A stretch of DNA of 43,042 nucleotides from Polynucleobacter meluiroseus (GCA_945878885.1 CAMCUP010000016.1:1-43042), one strand, 5' to 3'. Counted from the first letter of the stretch, positions 11,247 to 22,347 are shown. A program made the numbers and translations. The notes: generated from the letters alone by a model not told the origin.

Positions 11247-12308
11247 TTAATTATCAGAAGGTTTTTTACCGCGCTCTAAAAAACGCAGTCGTTGGCGTAT
11301 TTTATCTAGTCCGCGCAAGATCGCCGCATTTTTCTCCCAGGACGCATGTAGCATCGAGGGATAGACACCAGTAAAGTGCTGCCCAGGCTCGATAATTGAA
11401 CGAATAATCGCGGTGCCACCCGAAATAGTCGTACGATCAGCAATTGTGAGGTGACCGGCAAAACTGGCGTAGCCACCGATCATGCAATGACTACCAATTG
11501 TCGTGCTACCCGAAATACCCACACAACCTGCCACTACGGTATATGGGCCAATCTGCACATTATGGCCAATTTGTACTTGATTATCAATCTTACAGCCCAT
11601 ACCAATTCGGGTTTCATGCATTGCACCACGATCGATTGTGGTTGAAGAGCCAATTTCAACATCATCCTCGAGCACCACCCTACCCGTTTGTGGAATTTTT
11701 ACCCATTCACCAACAGCAGCAGAAAAATCAGGCGCAAAACCAAAGCCATCAGCCCCAATGACCGTACTACTATGAATGATGCAACGCGCACCAATTTCGC
11801 AATCATGATAAATCGTACACATCGGCTGTAAAACACTATCGCTACCGATACGTACACCAATACCAATCGAGGTATTACCCACGATTGTCACTCGCTCGCC
11901 TAGCACAACGCCAGCAGCAATTTGCACAAAAGGACCAATATGGCACGATTGTGGGACGATTGCTGAAGCATCGATCGCTGCTTGAGGATGTATGCCTGGG
12001 GCGTATTGATGTGCAGTACTACGCGCAAATAATTGCGCTATACGAGCAAACGTTGCATAAGGATTTTTCGCCACGATAAAGGTGCGTAGTTTAGTGCTTC
12101 CAGCTTGAATAAATTCGAGATCAGTGCGACTCACAATCAAAGCGCCAGCGGAACTCGCTAAGGCCTGTGGGCGATACAAAGGATTAGAAAGAAAAGCGAT
12201 ATGCTCGGCTTGTGCGTGCTCGAGCGGGGCTAAGCCTATTAGCTCCGCAGAGCCCTCGCCCACTAACTCCGCTTGAAACTGGTTAGCCAGCTCGATGGCG
12301 GTGGGCAT
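11247..12308 (-). CDS. lpxD: UDP-3-O-(3-hydroxyacyl)glucosamine N-acyltransferase
   Basis: Third step of lipid A synthesis: N-acylates UDP-3-O-acylglucosamine. A small N-terminal uridine-binding domain (about residues 1-100) precedes a left-handed beta-helix of hexapeptide repeats and a short C-terminal helical tail. The catalytic histidine corresponds to His249 in QIGHNVQIG, followed by [20 protein letters not shown], the family's acyl-channel region. At 353 residues the length is usual. The stop of skp lies 5 bases upstream of the ATG, and the skp-lpxD-fabZ-lpxA order is conserved in proteobacteria. Confidence 0.97.
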   Translation of the reverse strand: MPTAIELANQFQAELVGEGSAELIGLAPLEHAQAEHIAFLSNPLYRPQALASSAGALIVSRTDLEFIQAGSTKLRTFIVAKNPYATFARIAQLFARSTAHQYAPGIHPQAAIDASAIVPQSCHIGPFVQIAAGVVLGERVTIVGNTSIGIGVRIGSDSVLQPMCTIYHDCEIGARCIIHSSTVIGADGFGFAPDFSAAVGEWVKIPQTGRVVLEDDVEIGSSTTIDRGAMHETRIGMGCKIDNQVQIGHNVQIGPYTVVAGCVGISGSTTIGSHCMIGGYASFAGHLTIADRTTISGGTAIIRSIIEPGQHFTGVYPSMLHASWEKNAAILRGLDKIRQRLRFLERGKKPSDN

Positions 12309-12313
12309 GAAAC

Positions 12314-12841
12314 TTACTTGAGGTTATTTAAAGCCTTGATGACATCATCAGTAATGTCAACCTTTGGGCTTACGTAAGCAGCATCTTGAACAATTAGATC
12401 AATTTTTCGTTGTTCGGCAATTTGGCGCAGTATCACATTAGCCTTTTCGGCAATTTTGGCACGCTCTTCGAAATTACGTTGGTTCAAATCTTCGGTAAAT
12501 TCTCGTTGTTTACGCTGCAGTTCACGATCTTGATCAGCTAACTCACGTTGTTTACGAATACGGTCAGCCTCAGACATTACCGCCGCATCGCGATCTAATT
12601 TTTCGGCTGCAGTTTTAATTTTTTGCATAGAGTCACGTAACTCATTTTGACGTTTAGCAAACTCAAGCTCAAGTTTTTTTTGTGTTGCCTTAGCCATATT
12701 AGATTCGCCAAATACTTTTTCTACACTTACTACAGCAACTCGAGTGGTGGGGAACTCTTGAGCATTGACTGCAAAGCCAAATAAAGTAAAGATAGCTAAT
12801 AAGCTAGTCGACAAACCTCTCGGTAAATAACGCTGCTTCAT
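12314..12841 (-). CDS. skp: Periplasmic OmpH/Skp-family chaperone
   Basis: Periplasmic holdase that carries unfolded outer-membrane proteins to the BAM complex. Residues 1-27 form a signal peptide with a hydrophobic core (LLAIFTLFGFAV) ending NA-Q. The mature protein begins with the small beta domain (RVAVVSVEKVFGES) that trimerises, then a long charged coiled coil at about residues 55-150, and returns with IDLIVQDAAYVSPKVDITDDVIKAL. At 175 residues it is slightly longer than E. coli Skp. It is the direct downstream partner of bamA, 28 bases away. Confidence 0.94.
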   Translation of the reverse strand: MKQRYLPRGLSTSLLAIFTLFGFAVNAQEFPTTRVAVVSVEKVFGESNMAKATQKKLELEFAKRQNELRDSMQKIKTAAEKLDRDAAVMSEADRIRKQRELADQDRELQRKQREFTEDLNQRNFEERAKIAEKANVILRQIAEQRKIDLIVQDAAYVSPKVDITDDVIKALNNLK

Positions 12842-12869
12842 AAGTATTCCTTAAAACAATTAAAGGTGA

Positions 12870-15335
12870 TTAAAACGCCGTACCAATTTGGAACTGTAAA
12901 CGCTGGATATTATCATTCGGCTGTGATTTGATCGGTATGCCATAGCTAAATTTTAATGGTCCTAACGGAGATATCCATTCTAAACCTATGCCATAAGAAT
13001 ACCTTAGAACGAGGTTTATGTTGGTGCCAAAAGCGTTTCCGCCATCGGTAAAAACGAAGCCACGTAAGGTTTTATCGTTACCAGACCCAGGAAACGGCAC
13101 GGTATATTCAAGGTTGGCAACAATTTTAGACTGGCCACCAGTAGGCTGAAAATTGCCAGTATCTGGATTAAAGTACTGCGGCCCAAGGGAGCCGGGGGAG
13201 TAACCTCTGACCGAGCCAATACCACCTACGAAGTAGTTTTTTGTAATTGGGAAGGGGTATTTACCATAAGCCTCGCTATATCCAGTCTCAAAGTTAAAAG
13301 CCAAAATATGGGCTTTTGAGAATGAGTGGTATTGCTGATATTTACCATAAATACGGTAATACTGCATATTTGCCACTGGCGTACCTACTTCGCTCGATAA
13401 GCTCATTAAAGACCCGGCAGAAGGCACTAACGCGCTGTCGCGCCCATCACGGGTCCAGGAGGCCGTAAGGGGAATGTTAAAGGTTGTCAGGGTACCCGGA
13501 ATTGCCACCCCATAATCTGTTACATAAGTTTGGTAAGGCACTGGGGTACTAGTAGTGGCATTAATTTGATATGCCTCAACTGCAGTACCAAAAAAGACTC
13601 GATCTACCTCAGAGTAAGGCACCCCAAAACGTAAGGTACCACCGGCACTTTTAATTTGGTAACTTGGATCACCCGTGTAATACAGCGGTTTAGAAGAACG
13701 GTAAAACAAATCGGTATATCGGCTAATACCATCATCAGTAAAGAAGGGGTCGTATTGCGACAAAACAAAGTTTTGATTAATTTTACCTAGTGAAACATTT
13801 AAACCAATCGCGGTACCAGTACCAAAAGCATTTTCTTGATTAATACCTGCAGTTAAAATAATTTTTTCAGTCGATGAATAGCCAGCGCCCAAACTAATTG
13901 AACCAGTTGGCTTTTCAACTACCTTCACATCTACATCCACTTGGTCAGGAGACCCTGGCACATCTTTAGTCATGATATCGGCTTCATTAAAGTAGCCTAA
14001 ACGATTAATCCGCTCTTTAGATAATTGAATTTTGTCGCTATCAAACCAAGAGCTTTCAAATTGGCGTATTTCGCGGCGAATCACAATATCGCGGGTACGC
14101 GAGTTACCGGTAATATTAACTTGACGGACATATACTCGGCGACCAGGGTCGATAACCAAAGTTAAATCAACCTCACTGACATCTTGCCGTATATCCGGCT
14201 GCGGACTAACCGTAGCAAAAGCGTAACCATAAGAACCTAACAAGCCCGCAATAGCCTTAGTACTCTCAGCCAATTTTGCCGATGAATAGACATCCCCAGC
14301 CTTAAGTAGTAATAATTTGCTAAGCTCAGTTTCTTTACCCAGTAACTCACCGGCGAGCTTAACGTCTTTGACCTTAAAGCGCTGTCCTTCTTTGACGCCA
14401 ATGGTCAAGTAAATACCTTTTTTATCTGGCGTAATCGAAACCTGAGTTGACTCGATTAAAAACTCTAAATATCCACGATTTAAATAATAGGAACGAATTG
14501 TTTCTAAGTCGGCAGTTAGTTTTTGCTTTGAATACAAATCATCATTGGTATAAAAAGATAACCAACCTTTTGCCTTCAGTTGCATTTCATCGCGTAAAGT
14601 GCCTTCGCTAAAAACTTTATTACCAATAAAATTAATTTCTTGAATTTTGGCTACTGGGCCTTCATCAATATTGAAATACACCGAAACTTGGTTACGTTCC
14701 ATCGGGGTAACCGTGGCTACTACTTCGGCTGCAAACAAACCCTTACTAACATATTGGCGCTTTAGCTCTTGCTCGGCTTTATCAATTAAGGCCTTATCAT
14801 AAAAACGTGCTTCGGCAACCCCAACAGCCTTTAACGATTTGCGCACAATTTCTTGATCAAATTCTTTCATCCCAGTAAATTCAATGCGATTAATTGTAGG
14901 TCGTTCATCAACGCTAATAATTAAGATATCGCCCTGCTCTTGAATTTGTACATCGCGAAAAAAGCCGGTGCCGTAAAGGGCGCGAATAGCTTCTGCACCC
15001 TTTTCAGGGGTAAATTTATCGCCAACCTGTAAGGGTAGATAACTGAACACGGTGCCTGGCTCAACGCGTTGGATACCTTCTAAGCGAATATCTTTAATGA
15101 TGAAACCACTTGCATCAGGTGAACTAGTTATAGCAGAGCCAGTTTTAGTGGCAGTATTTTTTGGCGCAGCACTAGGTGCGTCAGCGGTAGGTCCTGGCGC
15201 ATTTTCGGGTAAAGTTTCAGTAACTAGATTACTATTTGTCTGAGCAACAGCGGTAGTAATATCAAAAAACGCCAAGCCCAATAGGGTAATAGGAACGCCA
15301 TAAAGGCATGAGCTTAGGCGAATTTTAAATCTCAT
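12870..15335 (-). CDS. bamA: Outer membrane protein assembly factor BamA
   Basis: Central Omp85 component of the BAM complex, folding and inserting beta-barrel proteins in the outer membrane. A signal peptide (residues 1-31, cleavage after AVA) is followed by an unusual low-complexity Pro/Ala/Thr/Ser stretch (about 32-77), then five POTRA domains starting at FIIKDIRLEGIQRV, and a C-terminal 16-strand barrel. The lid-lock motif VRGYSPG in loop 6 is present, and the protein ends in the aromatic beta-signal LQFQIGTAF. At 821 residues it exceeds E. coli BamA (810) mainly through the linker. It sits between rseP and skp. Confidence 0.97.
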   Translation of the reverse strand: MRFKIRLSSCLYGVPITLLGLAFFDITTAVAQTNSNLVTETLPENAPGPTADAPSAAPKNTATKTGSAITSSPDASGFIIKDIRLEGIQRVEPGTVFSYLPLQVGDKFTPEKGAEAIRALYGTGFFRDVQIQEQGDILIISVDERPTINRIEFTGMKEFDQEIVRKSLKAVGVAEARFYDKALIDKAEQELKRQYVSKGLFAAEVVATVTPMERNQVSVYFNIDEGPVAKIQEINFIGNKVFSEGTLRDEMQLKAKGWLSFYTNDDLYSKQKLTADLETIRSYYLNRGYLEFLIESTQVSITPDKKGIYLTIGVKEGQRFKVKDVKLAGELLGKETELSKLLLLKAGDVYSSAKLAESTKAIAGLLGSYGYAFATVSPQPDIRQDVSEVDLTLVIDPGRRVYVRQVNITGNSRTRDIVIRREIRQFESSWFDSDKIQLSKERINRLGYFNEADIMTKDVPGSPDQVDVDVKVVEKPTGSISLGAGYSSTEKIILTAGINQENAFGTGTAIGLNVSLGKINQNFVLSQYDPFFTDDGISRYTDLFYRSSKPLYYTGDPSYQIKSAGGTLRFGVPYSEVDRVFFGTAVEAYQINATTSTPVPYQTYVTDYGVAIPGTLTTFNIPLTASWTRDGRDSALVPSAGSLMSLSSEVGTPVANMQYYRIYGKYQQYHSFSKAHILAFNFETGYSEAYGKYPFPITKNYFVGGIGSVRGYSPGSLGPQYFNPDTGNFQPTGGQSKIVANLEYTVPFPGSGNDKTLRGFVFTDGGNAFGTNINLVLRYSYGIGLEWISPLGPLKFSYGIPIKSQPNDNIQRLQFQIGTAF

Positions 15336-15347
15336 ATTCTTGTGAAC

Positions 15348-16481
15348 TCAAGGCGAAAGATAGCGTTGAAAATCATTAAACAAAGCCAACAGCATCAGAA
15401 ACGTTAACAAGATAAAACTACTTTTTTGTAAGACCGCTTGCAGAGCCTCTGGCAGGCGCCGACCCGACACCATTTCCCATGCATCATACAGTAGCTGACC
15501 ACCATCAAGCATCGGTAATGGGATCAAATTCAGCAGTCCAATACTAATACTTAAAAGTGCTAAAAACGCTAAATACGGCTGCCACCCAACTTGGGCAGAC
15601 TTGCCAGCCATATCAGCAATACTCAGCGGGCCACCTATCTGCGCTAATGAAGTGCTACCTGTGACTAAACCTAGCATCATGCGGGTTGATACTTTAGTAA
15701 TTAACCAAACTCGTTCTGCGGCATAAAGCAGCGCCTGCAAAGGTGGTAATTGCAGCTCAAACCATTTTGGTGGATTACCTACCAGCGGAAAAAGTCCTAA
15801 CTCCCGAAATACATCTGTCTTGGGGTGCACCTCTGGTAATTGATCGCTTAAAAAGCGTACTTCCGATCTACTACCTCGAAGGTTTTCAATTTCTAGAGCA
15901 AATCCTTCGTGTGCCGTAACGCTATCTAATAAATACCAACGTAAGGCATTCCAACTTACCACTGCAGTAAATGCACTTACTCCATCCTTACTGTTTTCCT
16001 CGCTGGCAATATTTTTCCAACCAATAACTCGATCTCCAGCACTAAGACCAACTTTAGCTGCTAGTGAGGCAGCTGGCGGAGCTTGTAACTGTGCAGGCAA
16101 TTGCGCTACTCCAGTAAAATAAATTACCGTCAAGAGCAACAAAGCCAGTAAAAAATTAGCAAGCGGGCCAGCCGCAACAATCAGAGATCTTTGCCATAGC
16201 GGCTTACGGTCAAAATCACCAGCTTGCTCAGCAATGGAAATGGTTTGCTCGGTATCGCGTGCGTTCATTAACTTCACATAGCCACCTAAAGGTAGCATCG
16301 CAATGACCCATTCCGTTTGATGACGATCGCGAAAAGTAAAGAGCGGCTTGCCAAAACCAATTGCAAAACGCAACACCTTAACGCCACAACACCGTGCGGC
16401 AAAATAATGGCCAAACTCATGAAAACTCACTAGAATGCCGAGCGCCAATAAAAAAGCTAACAAAGTAATTAGTGCTTGCAT
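15348..16481 (-). CDS. rseP: Site-2 metalloprotease RseP, short form with one PDZ domain
   Basis: Inner-membrane zinc protease that cuts anti-sigma factor or signal-peptide remnants within the membrane. The first transmembrane segment carries HEFGH (His21, Glu22, His25) and the third carries NLIPLPMLDGG (Asp326), the remaining metal ligand. Membrane segments fall at about 1-20, 100-124, 302-322 and 350-370. Between the second and third, only one PDZ-like unit (about 130-232, beginning around LSAGDRVIGW) is present, whereas E. coli RseP (450 residues) has two; this explains the 377-residue length. The ATG is 3 bases after the dxr stop. Confidence 0.94.
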   Translation of the reverse strand: MQALITLLAFLLALGILVSFHEFGHYFAARCCGVKVLRFAIGFGKPLFTFRDRHQTEWVIAMLPLGGYVKLMNARDTEQTISIAEQAGDFDRKPLWQRSLIVAAGPLANFLLALLLLTVIYFTGVAQLPAQLQAPPAASLAAKVGLSAGDRVIGWKNIASEENSKDGVSAFTAVVSWNALRWYLLDSVTAHEGFALEIENLRGSRSEVRFLSDQLPEVHPKTDVFRELGLFPLVGNPPKWFELQLPPLQALLYAAERVWLITKVSTRMMLGLVTGSTSLAQIGGPLSIADMAGKSAQVGWQPYLAFLALLSISIGLLNLIPLPMLDGGQLLYDAWEMVSGRRLPEALQAVLQKSSFILLTFLMLLALFNDFQRYLSP

Positions 16482-16484
16482 AAG

Positions 16485-17693
16485 CTACTGGCTGCGCAAT
16501 CGAGCTAAGCATTGCCTAGCAATTCTTCTGGCTGTTTGATCGGCATCCAACACCTCTACTAAGGTGAGCGCCTTACTTGCAGGCACCTGCTCGAGTACTT
16601 GTTCTACTAGTGGTGCAATCTGTAAATAAGCTAGCTCAGTGGCCAAAAAGGCGCCTACTGCAACTTCATTGGCTGCATTTAATATAGCTGGGGCAGTTCC
16701 ACCTAGACGCGCTGCTGCAAATGCTAAAGATAAACAAGGAAATTGATTTAAATCAGGTAAGGTGAAATTTAAAGCAGATAACTGCGTTAAATCAAGTGGC
16801 ACGACACCAGCGCTAATCCGCTGTGGCCAAGCTAAGCCATAGGCAATTGGCGTGCGCATGTCGGGTTGACCCATTTGTGCAATTACCGAGCCATCTCGAT
16901 ACCGCACCATGGAGTGCACTACGCTTTGCGGATGAATTAACACCCGAATTTGCTCCAAGGGTACTGCAAATAACCACCGCGCCTCAATTACCTCCAAACC
17001 TTTATTCATCATCGTGGCTGAATCAACTGAGATCTTGCGACCCATTACCCAGTTGGGATGTGCGCAGGCTTGGGCTGGAGTAATCTGCGCTAAATCAGCT
17101 ATGGGAGTAGTGCGGAAAGGTCCGCCAGAGGCAGTTAACCATAATTCCTCTACCCCACACTCTGCTCTAGCTGCATCGTTATGTAAGGCATTAAAACCAG
17201 ATGGTAAACATTGAAAGATCGCATTGTGCTCACTATCGATCGGAATTAATTCCGCACCACTATCACTTACCGCTTGCATGAATAAATCGCCCGACATCAC
17301 TAAAGCTTCTTTATTAGCCAATAAAATCCGCTTACCTGCTTGCGCTGCTGCTAGCGTAGGTAGCAAACCAGCAGCACCTACAATGGCCGCCATCACCGTA
17401 TCGCAATCAGAATCAATTACTGCTGTTACTAAAGCTTCTGGGCCATATAACACTGTAGTTGCAATTTTTTCGCGCAACAAAGCATCGGCCAATTGTTTTG
17501 CGCCTTGTGCATCACCAAGCACAGCAATACGCGGTTTAAATTCGCGGCATTGGGCCAATAGTCGATCGACTTGTTGATTGGCTGTTAAAGCTACCACTTG
17601 ATAGCGCATGGGATGTGCGCGAATAACATCAAGGGTATTGACCCCAATCGAACCCGTCGATCCTAAAATTGCGATTCGCCGTGGCAAACTCAT
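16485..17693 (-). CDS. dxr: 1-deoxy-D-xylulose 5-phosphate reductoisomerase
   Basis: First committed enzyme of the MEP isoprenoid pathway, converting DXP to MEP with NADPH and a divalent metal. The N-terminal Rossmann motif [15 protein letters not shown] (residues 9-23), metal ligands Asp153 and Glu155 in [10 protein letters not shown], and Glu234 in [11 protein letters not shown] are all present. At 402 residues the length is normal. Its ATG overlaps the cdsA TGA as ATGA. Its product feeds undecaprenyl diphosphate made by UppS, encoded two genes upstream. Confidence 0.97.
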   Translation of the reverse strand: MSLPRRIAILGSTGSIGVNTLDVIRAHPMRYQVVALTANQQVDRLLAQCREFKPRIAVLGDAQGAKQLADALLREKIATTVLYGPEALVTAVIDSDCDTVMAAIVGAAGLLPTLAAAQAGKRILLANKEALVMSGDLFMQAVSDSGAELIPIDSEHNAIFQCLPSGFNALHNDAARAECGVEELWLTASGGPFRTTPIADLAQITPAQACAHPNWVMGRKISVDSATMMNKGLEVIEARWLFAVPLEQIRVLIHPQSVVHSMVRYRDGSVIAQMGQPDMRTPIAYGLAWPQRISAGVVPLDLTQLSALNFTLPDLNQFPCLSLAFAAARLGGTAPAILNAANEVAVGAFLATELAYLQIAPLVEQVLEQVPASKALTLVEVLDADQTARRIARQCLARLRSQ

Positions 17694-18520
17694 AACATCA
17701 GACCAACTAAAAGTGCTGCAAGCGGCATGGTTGGTAATAATGCATCGATCCGATCTAATACGCCACCATGTCCTGGCAGTAAGCTACTGCTATCTTTTAC
17801 ACTTGCTAAACGTTTTAGCTGTGACTCGAATAAGTCGCCAACAATGCTAAACAGAGTTAAGCCAATAACTAAGATAAGCATTATCGGAAAGCCTAAGCGC
17901 ATCACAGCAAAGCCGAATAAAGTAACGTTAAAAGGTAAATACCAAGCGCACAGACTCGCATAGATACAAGTGAAGATAATGCCGCCAACTGCTCCCTCAA
18001 GGGTTTTACCGGGGCTAATTTGCGCTGCTAAACGACGGCGTCCAAGGGCTTTGCCCACAAAATAAGCACCAATGTCGGCAACCCAAACCAAGGCCATAGT
18101 GGAAAGTAAAAATATCACGCCAAACTGACGCAATAAAATTAGTGCAAACCACGCTGCACTAAAAATAATAAGGCCTAACAAAGCAAATGATAAGGGCCAT
18201 TTGGCTACAGGTAATTTAAGGCTTCGCCACAAAAAAAGGGGGGCGATAAAGATCCAAAAAAAACTTGCGCTCAGTAAGATGCCGAATTCAATCATGGGAT
18301 TTTGCCCATATAACAAAGCGGCAATGATTAAGATTAAAAGCAGCGCATAGATGAATGCAAGGGCACTTTTTTGCGGCGCAATTAAACGGCTCCACTCCCA
18401 AGCTGCTATAGCTAAGATCAGTAAAAAAATACCACTCAAATACAAAGGAGTAAGTAAAAATAAGCTAGGCAAAAGCACAGCTAGTAAAAGTACGGCTGTA
18501 ATAATGCGAGTCTTTAACAT
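17690..18520 (-). CDS. cdsA: Phosphatidate cytidylyltransferase
   Basis: Integral inner-membrane enzyme making CDP-diacylglycerol from phosphatidate and CTP, the precursor of all phospholipids. The protein is 276 residues and mostly hydrophobic, with about eight transmembrane segments. The family signature is visible near the C-terminus: [32 protein letters not shown] (about residues 228-259), preceded by the [12 protein letters not shown] loop. It follows uppS by 26 bases and overlaps dxr by 4 bases. Confidence 0.96.
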   Translation of the reverse strand: MLKTRIITAVLLLAVLLPSLFLLTPLYLSGIFLLILAIAAWEWSRLIAPQKSALAFIYALLLILIIAALLYGQNPMIEFGILLSASFFWIFIAPLFLWRSLKLPVAKWPLSFALLGLIIFSAAWFALILLRQFGVIFLLSTMALVWVADIGAYFVGKALGRRRLAAQISPGKTLEGAVGGIIFTCIYASLCAWYLPFNVTLFGFAVMRLGFPIMLILVIGLTLFSIVGDLFESQLKRLASVKDSSSLLPGHGGVLDRIDALLPTMPLAALLVGLML

Positions 18521-18546
18521 GGAAAAGTGTTTAGACGCAAGCGCGC

Positions 18547-19332
18547 TTAGACACTGCCTTGCGTAGCAACTTTAGGTAATTTAGTTGCAAGTTGTGCGCT
18601 AGTGCGACCAAAGCGTCGCTCACGCTGACTAAACCATTCAAATGCATGGTGTAATTGTGCCGTATCAAAATCAGGCCACAACACATCAGTAAAATAAAGC
18701 TCGGCATAAGCAAGTTGCCATAATAGAAAGTTACTTACTCGCTGCTCGCCACCAGTACGAATAAATAAATCGGGTTCTGGAGCATAAGCCATCGATAAAT
18801 TTTCTTGCAATAACTCTTCGGTAATTTGATCAGCTTGCAATCCTGGGTTTAGCAAGAGGCACTTACGCATGGCTTGTAAAATATCCCAACGCCCACCATA
18901 GTTAGCAGCAACTGTGAGGGTTAAGCCTGTGCAATGGGCAGTTTTCTCTTCCGAAAAACGGACCATATCTTGAATCGCGGAATCAAAGCGGCTTAAATCA
19001 CCGATCAGTTTAAAGCGAATATCGTTATCACTTAAACGAGTCACTTCACGACGCAATGATTTTAAAAATAACTTCATTAAAAATCCCACCTCTTCAGGTG
19101 GGCGTCGCCAATTTTCTGAACTAAAAGCAAAAATAGTCAGGTATTCAACTCCAGTACGGCGACATTCTTCGACTACTTTACGCACTGATTCTAGGCCTTC
19201 CGAATGCCCCGTCACTCGAGGCATTAAGCGTTTACCGGCCCAACGGCCATTACCATCCATAATGATGGCCACATGGCGTGGTACCGCAGTGACCTCAGGA
19301 ATAACTAAGGTAGAGCTAGTATGTTTAGACAT
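18547..19332 (-). CDS. uppS: Isoprenyl (undecaprenyl) diphosphate synthase
   Basis: Cis-prenyltransferase that elongates farnesyl diphosphate to the C55 carrier used for peptidoglycan and O-antigen. The N-terminal motif [13 protein letters not shown] gives the catalytic Asp26, followed by [41 protein letters not shown] substrate-binding segments and the C-terminal [21 protein letters not shown] block. At 261 residues it is typical. The gene lies 45 bases downstream of frr and 26 bases upstream of cdsA. Confidence 0.97.
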   Translation of the reverse strand: MSKHTSSTLVIPEVTAVPRHVAIIMDGNGRWAGKRLMPRVTGHSEGLESVRKVVEECRRTGVEYLTIFAFSSENWRRPPEEVGFLMKLFLKSLRREVTRLSDNDIRFKLIGDLSRFDSAIQDMVRFSEEKTAHCTGLTLTVAANYGGRWDILQAMRKCLLLNPGLQADQITEELLQENLSMAYAPEPDLFIRTGGEQRVSNFLLWQLAYAELYFTDVLWPDFDTAQLHHAFEWFSQRERRFGRTSAQLATKLPKVATQGSV

Positions 19333-19377
19333 AAAAAGAGCATGGTAAAAAAGGCATATTGATTAGGTTAAACGGAA

Positions 19378-19938
19378 CTAAACCGTCATGATCTCTTTCT
19401 CTTTTTCGACCACGATTTTATCAATATCACTTACAGCGCGATCGGTCATTTTTTGTACCTCATCTTGGGCGCGGCGCTCTTCATCTTCTGAAATCACCTT
19501 GTCTTTACTCAGTCGCTTTAAATGTTCGTTAGCATCACGCCGTAAATTACGAATTGCAATTTTGGTTTCTTCACCTTCGCTTTTTACTAATTTTGTCAAC
19601 TCACGCCGACGTTCCTCGGTGAGTGGCGGCATTGGCACCCGAATAACGGTGCCTTGTGACACTGGATTTAGGCCTAAATCTGAATCACGAATGGCTTTTT
19701 CAATTACGGCAACCATAGTTTTTTCAAATGGCTGCACATTGATAGTGCGGGCATCAGCTAGACCTAAATTAGCCACTTGGCTAAGTGGTGTTAGATTACC
19801 GTAATAATCAACTGTAATGTGTTCTAAAATCCCGGCGTTAGCTCGCCCCGAACGAATTTTTGCTAAATTGCTTTTTAATGATTCAAGCGACCGATGCATC
19901 TTTTGCTCGGCGCTGGTTTTAATTTCCGCAGCAGACAT
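19378..19938 (-). CDS. frr: Ribosome recycling factor
   Basis: Splits post-termination ribosomes together with EF-G. From the chosen ATG at 19936-19938 the protein has 186 residues, the standard length; an AAAAGGAG Shine-Dalgarno sequence sits 8 bases upstream, which decides against the longer in-frame start at 19983. The long three-helix bundle is evident, with the conserved [12 protein letters not shown] near the N-terminus and [21 protein letters not shown] in the middle. The coding region begins 13 bases after pyrH. The tsf-pyrH-frr order is conserved. Confidence 0.97.
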   Translation of the reverse strand: MSAAEIKTSAEQKMHRSLESLKSNLAKIRSGRANAGILEHITVDYYGNLTPLSQVANLGLADARTINVQPFEKTMVAVIEKAIRDSDLGLNPVSQGTVIRVPMPPLTEERRRELTKLVKSEGEETKIAIRNLRRDANEHLKRLSKDKVISEDEERRAQDEVQKMTDRAVSDIDKIVVEKEKEIMTV

Positions 19939-19951
19939 CACAGCACTCCTT

Positions 19952-20662
19952 TTAAACGTGAACCAAAGTACCTTCCGACTCACCCAATACCACGCGCATT
20001 AATGCACCAGGCTTCAAAATAGAAAACACCCGTATTGGTAGTTTACGATCACGGCATAAAGCAAAGGCAGTGGCGTCCATCACTTGTAAATTTTTGATCA
20101 GTGCTTCATCAAACGTAATCGACTGATACAAAGTAGCACTTGGATCAAGTTTTGGATCACTGCTATAAATCCCATCTACCTTAGTAGCCTTTAACATCAC
20201 TTCAACGCCCATTTCAGCACCGCGTAAAGCAGCCGCTGTATCGGTTGTAAAAAACGGGTTACCTGTGCCAGCGGCAAAAATGACTACCTTACCTTCACTC
20301 ATTGCGCGAATTGCCCGCGGGCGAATATAGGGTTCAACCACCTGATCCATGCGTAATGCCGATTGCACGCGAGCTTCAACCCCTTTTTGCCGTAGGGCAT
20401 CTTGCAAAGCCAATGAATTCATCATCGTAGCTAACATGCCCATGTAATCAGCGGTTGCTCGATCCATGCCCGCTGCACCACCCGCTACTCCACGGAAAAT
20501 ATTACCGCCACCAATCACTATCGCTAACTCAATGCCCATCCCAACTACTTCAGCAATTTCAGCCACCATTGCGTCAATCGTTATCGGGTTGATCCCAAAA
20601 GCATCGTCCCCCATTAAGGCTTCGCCAGAAAGTTTGAGAAGGACACGCTTATAAGCAGGCAT
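19952..20662 (-). CDS. pyrH: UMP kinase
   Basis: Amino-acid-kinase-fold enzyme phosphorylating UMP to UDP, a hexamer normally activated by GTP and inhibited by UTP. The ATP site [10 protein letters not shown] opens the protein at residues 9-18, with [11 protein letters not shown] and [16 protein letters not shown] following, and the [13 protein letters not shown] loop in the C-terminal half. At 236 residues the length is normal. It sits between tsf (29 bases upstream) and frr (13 bases downstream). Confidence 0.97.
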   Translation of the reverse strand: MPAYKRVLLKLSGEALMGDDAFGINPITIDAMVAEIAEVVGMGIELAIVIGGGNIFRGVAGGAAGMDRATADYMGMLATMMNSLALQDALRQKGVEARVQSALRMDQVVEPYIRPRAIRAMSEGKVVIFAAGTGNPFFTTDTAAALRGAEMGVEVMLKATKVDGIYSSDPKLDPSATLYQSITFDEALIKNLQVMDATAFALCRDRKLPIRVFSILKPGALMRVVLGESEGTLVHV

Positions 20663-20691
20663 ATTGAATTATTCTTTAAAAGTAATTAATC

Positions 20692-21573
20692 TTAAGCGCT
20701 CACTTTAGCAGCCGCTACTTGTGCGGCAACTTCCGCAGCGAAGTCGTCTTGGCGCTTTTCAATGCCATCACCAACCACATACAAGGTAAATGACTTAATC
20801 GTGGTGTTGGTCACTTTCAGCATTTGTTCAACTGTTTGCTTATCATTTTTAACAAAAGTTTGATCAAGTAAAGAAACTTCTTTTAAATACTTTTGCACTG
20901 TACCTTCAACCATCTTAGCCACAATCTCGGCTGGCTTACCCGCCTCAGCTGCTTTTTGCTCAGCAATATTGCGCTCAGCAGCAATATTAGCTGCTGGTAC
21001 ATCGGCAGCGGATAAAGCCACTGGTTTCATTGCGGCAATATGCATTGCGACATCTTTAGCCGCTGTTTCATCACCCTCAAATTCAACCATCACACCAATG
21101 CGTGTGCCATGTAAATAAGACACCAATTTACCAGTAGTGGCAAAACGTTGAAAACGGCGGGGCGTCATATTTTCTCCAATACGCCCAATTAATTCACTGC
21201 GCACAGCATCAACCGTTTTCCCGTCCATTGCCAAGGCTAATAAGGCAGCAACATTGGTAGGATTATGGTCGGCCACTAACTGAGCGCAAGCTTTACTAAA
21301 AGCTAAAAAATCATCATTTTTTGAAACGAAATCGGTTTCACAATTTACTTCAATCAAAGCGCCAATGCCACCATTAATGTAACTAGCAACTACACCTTCG
21401 GCAGTTACGCGCGAAGCAGCTTTGCTGGCCTTGCTACCCAATTTCACGCGCAGAATTTCTTCCGCTTTCGCCATGTCGCCAGCCGCTTCGGTTAATGCTT
21501 TTTTGCATTCCATCATCGGGGCATCAGTTTTGGCGCGTAAATCACCAACCATTGCAGCGGTAATTACAGTCAT
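20692..21573 (-). CDS. tsf: Elongation factor Ts
   Basis: Nucleotide-exchange factor for EF-Tu. The N-terminal UBA-like domain carries the [13 protein letters not shown] motif (about residues 15-27) that contacts EF-Tu, followed by the core domain with [11 protein letters not shown] and the coiled-coil/C-terminal module. At 293 residues it is typical. The ATG overlaps the rpsB stop by one base (TAATG), so it is translationally coupled; a GGAAGG Shine-Dalgarno element lies inside the end of rpsB. Confidence 0.98.
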   Translation of the reverse strand: MTVITAAMVGDLRAKTDAPMMECKKALTEAAGDMAKAEEILRVKLGSKASKAASRVTAEGVVASYINGGIGALIEVNCETDFVSKNDDFLAFSKACAQLVADHNPTNVAALLALAMDGKTVDAVRSELIGRIGENMTPRRFQRFATTGKLVSYLHGTRIGVMVEFEGDETAAKDVAMHIAAMKPVALSAADVPAANIAAERNIAEQKAAEAGKPAEIVAKMVEGTVQKYLKEVSLLDQTFVKNDKQTVEQMLKVTNTTIKSFTLYVVGDGIEKRQDDFAAEVAAQVAAAKVSA

Positions 21574-22322
21574 TAAACTACCTTCCCTTCTTCAATAAAT
21601 TCCTCTTCACCTTCTTTCACTGCTTCTAAGACTTCTTGAACAGAGTTGGCCTTCCCTTCCAGAATTGCATCGGCAATACCGCGCACATAAAGGAGCACAG
21701 CCTTGCTCGAGTCATCATTACCAGGAATGATGTAATCAATTCCTTCTGGCGAATGGTTGGTATCCACCACGGCAATAACTGGGATGCCTAATTTTTTTGC
21801 TTCGGTAATGGCAATCTTGTGATAACCCACATCAACCACAAAGATTGCGTCGGGCACGCCATTGAGGTCTTGAATTCCGCCTAAAGCCTTTTGTAATTTA
21901 TCGAGGTCACGATCATTGGTTAAGGCTTCTTTCTTTGAGAGCTTATCCCAATCACCCGCTTCTTTAGCAACAGCCATGTCTTTTAAGCGCTTCAAAGAGC
22001 CTTTGACAGTCTTAAAATTGGTTAACGTGCCGCCTAACCAGCGGCTATCGATATAAGGCATACCAGCACGCGCAGCTTCTTCTGCAATGACTTCGCGTGA
22101 TTGACGTTTAGTGCCGACAAATAAAATCGTGCCACGATTAGCGGCAACTTGCTTCGCAAATTTCAGAGCATCCTGAAACATGGGCAAAGTCTTCTCCAAA
22201 TTAATAATATGGATTTTGTTGCGATGGCCAAAAATATAAGGGGCCATTTTGGGGGACCAAAAGCGCGTTTGGTGGCCAAAGTGGCAACCGGCTTCTAGCA
22301 TTTCACGCATAGTTACTGACAT
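21573..22322 (-). CDS. rpsB: 30S ribosomal protein S2
   Basis: Small-subunit ribosomal protein needed for S1 binding. The N-terminus [30 protein letters not shown] block and the [45 protein letters not shown] core are diagnostic. The protein is 249 residues with a short acidic tail. The ATG follows a strong TAGGAG Shine-Dalgarno. It is the first gene of the 16-gene minus-strand run, preceded by a leader of about 95 bases with a conserved-looking stem and an upstream TATAAT box. In other proteobacteria S2 represses its own operon through the leader, and the same is plausible here. Confidence 0.98.
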   Translation of the reverse strand: MSVTMREMLEAGCHFGHQTRFWSPKMAPYIFGHRNKIHIINLEKTLPMFQDALKFAKQVAANRGTILFVGTKRQSREVIAEEAARAGMPYIDSRWLGGTLTNFKTVKGSLKRLKDMAVAKEAGDWDKLSKKEALTNDRDLDKLQKALGGIQDLNGVPDAIFVVDVGYHKIAITEAKKLGIPVIAVVDTNHSPEGIDYIIPGNDDSSKAVLLYVRGIADAILEGKANSVQEVLEAVKEGEEEFIEEGKVV

Positions 22323-22347
22323 AACATTCTCCTAAGGGTTTGGTCTA

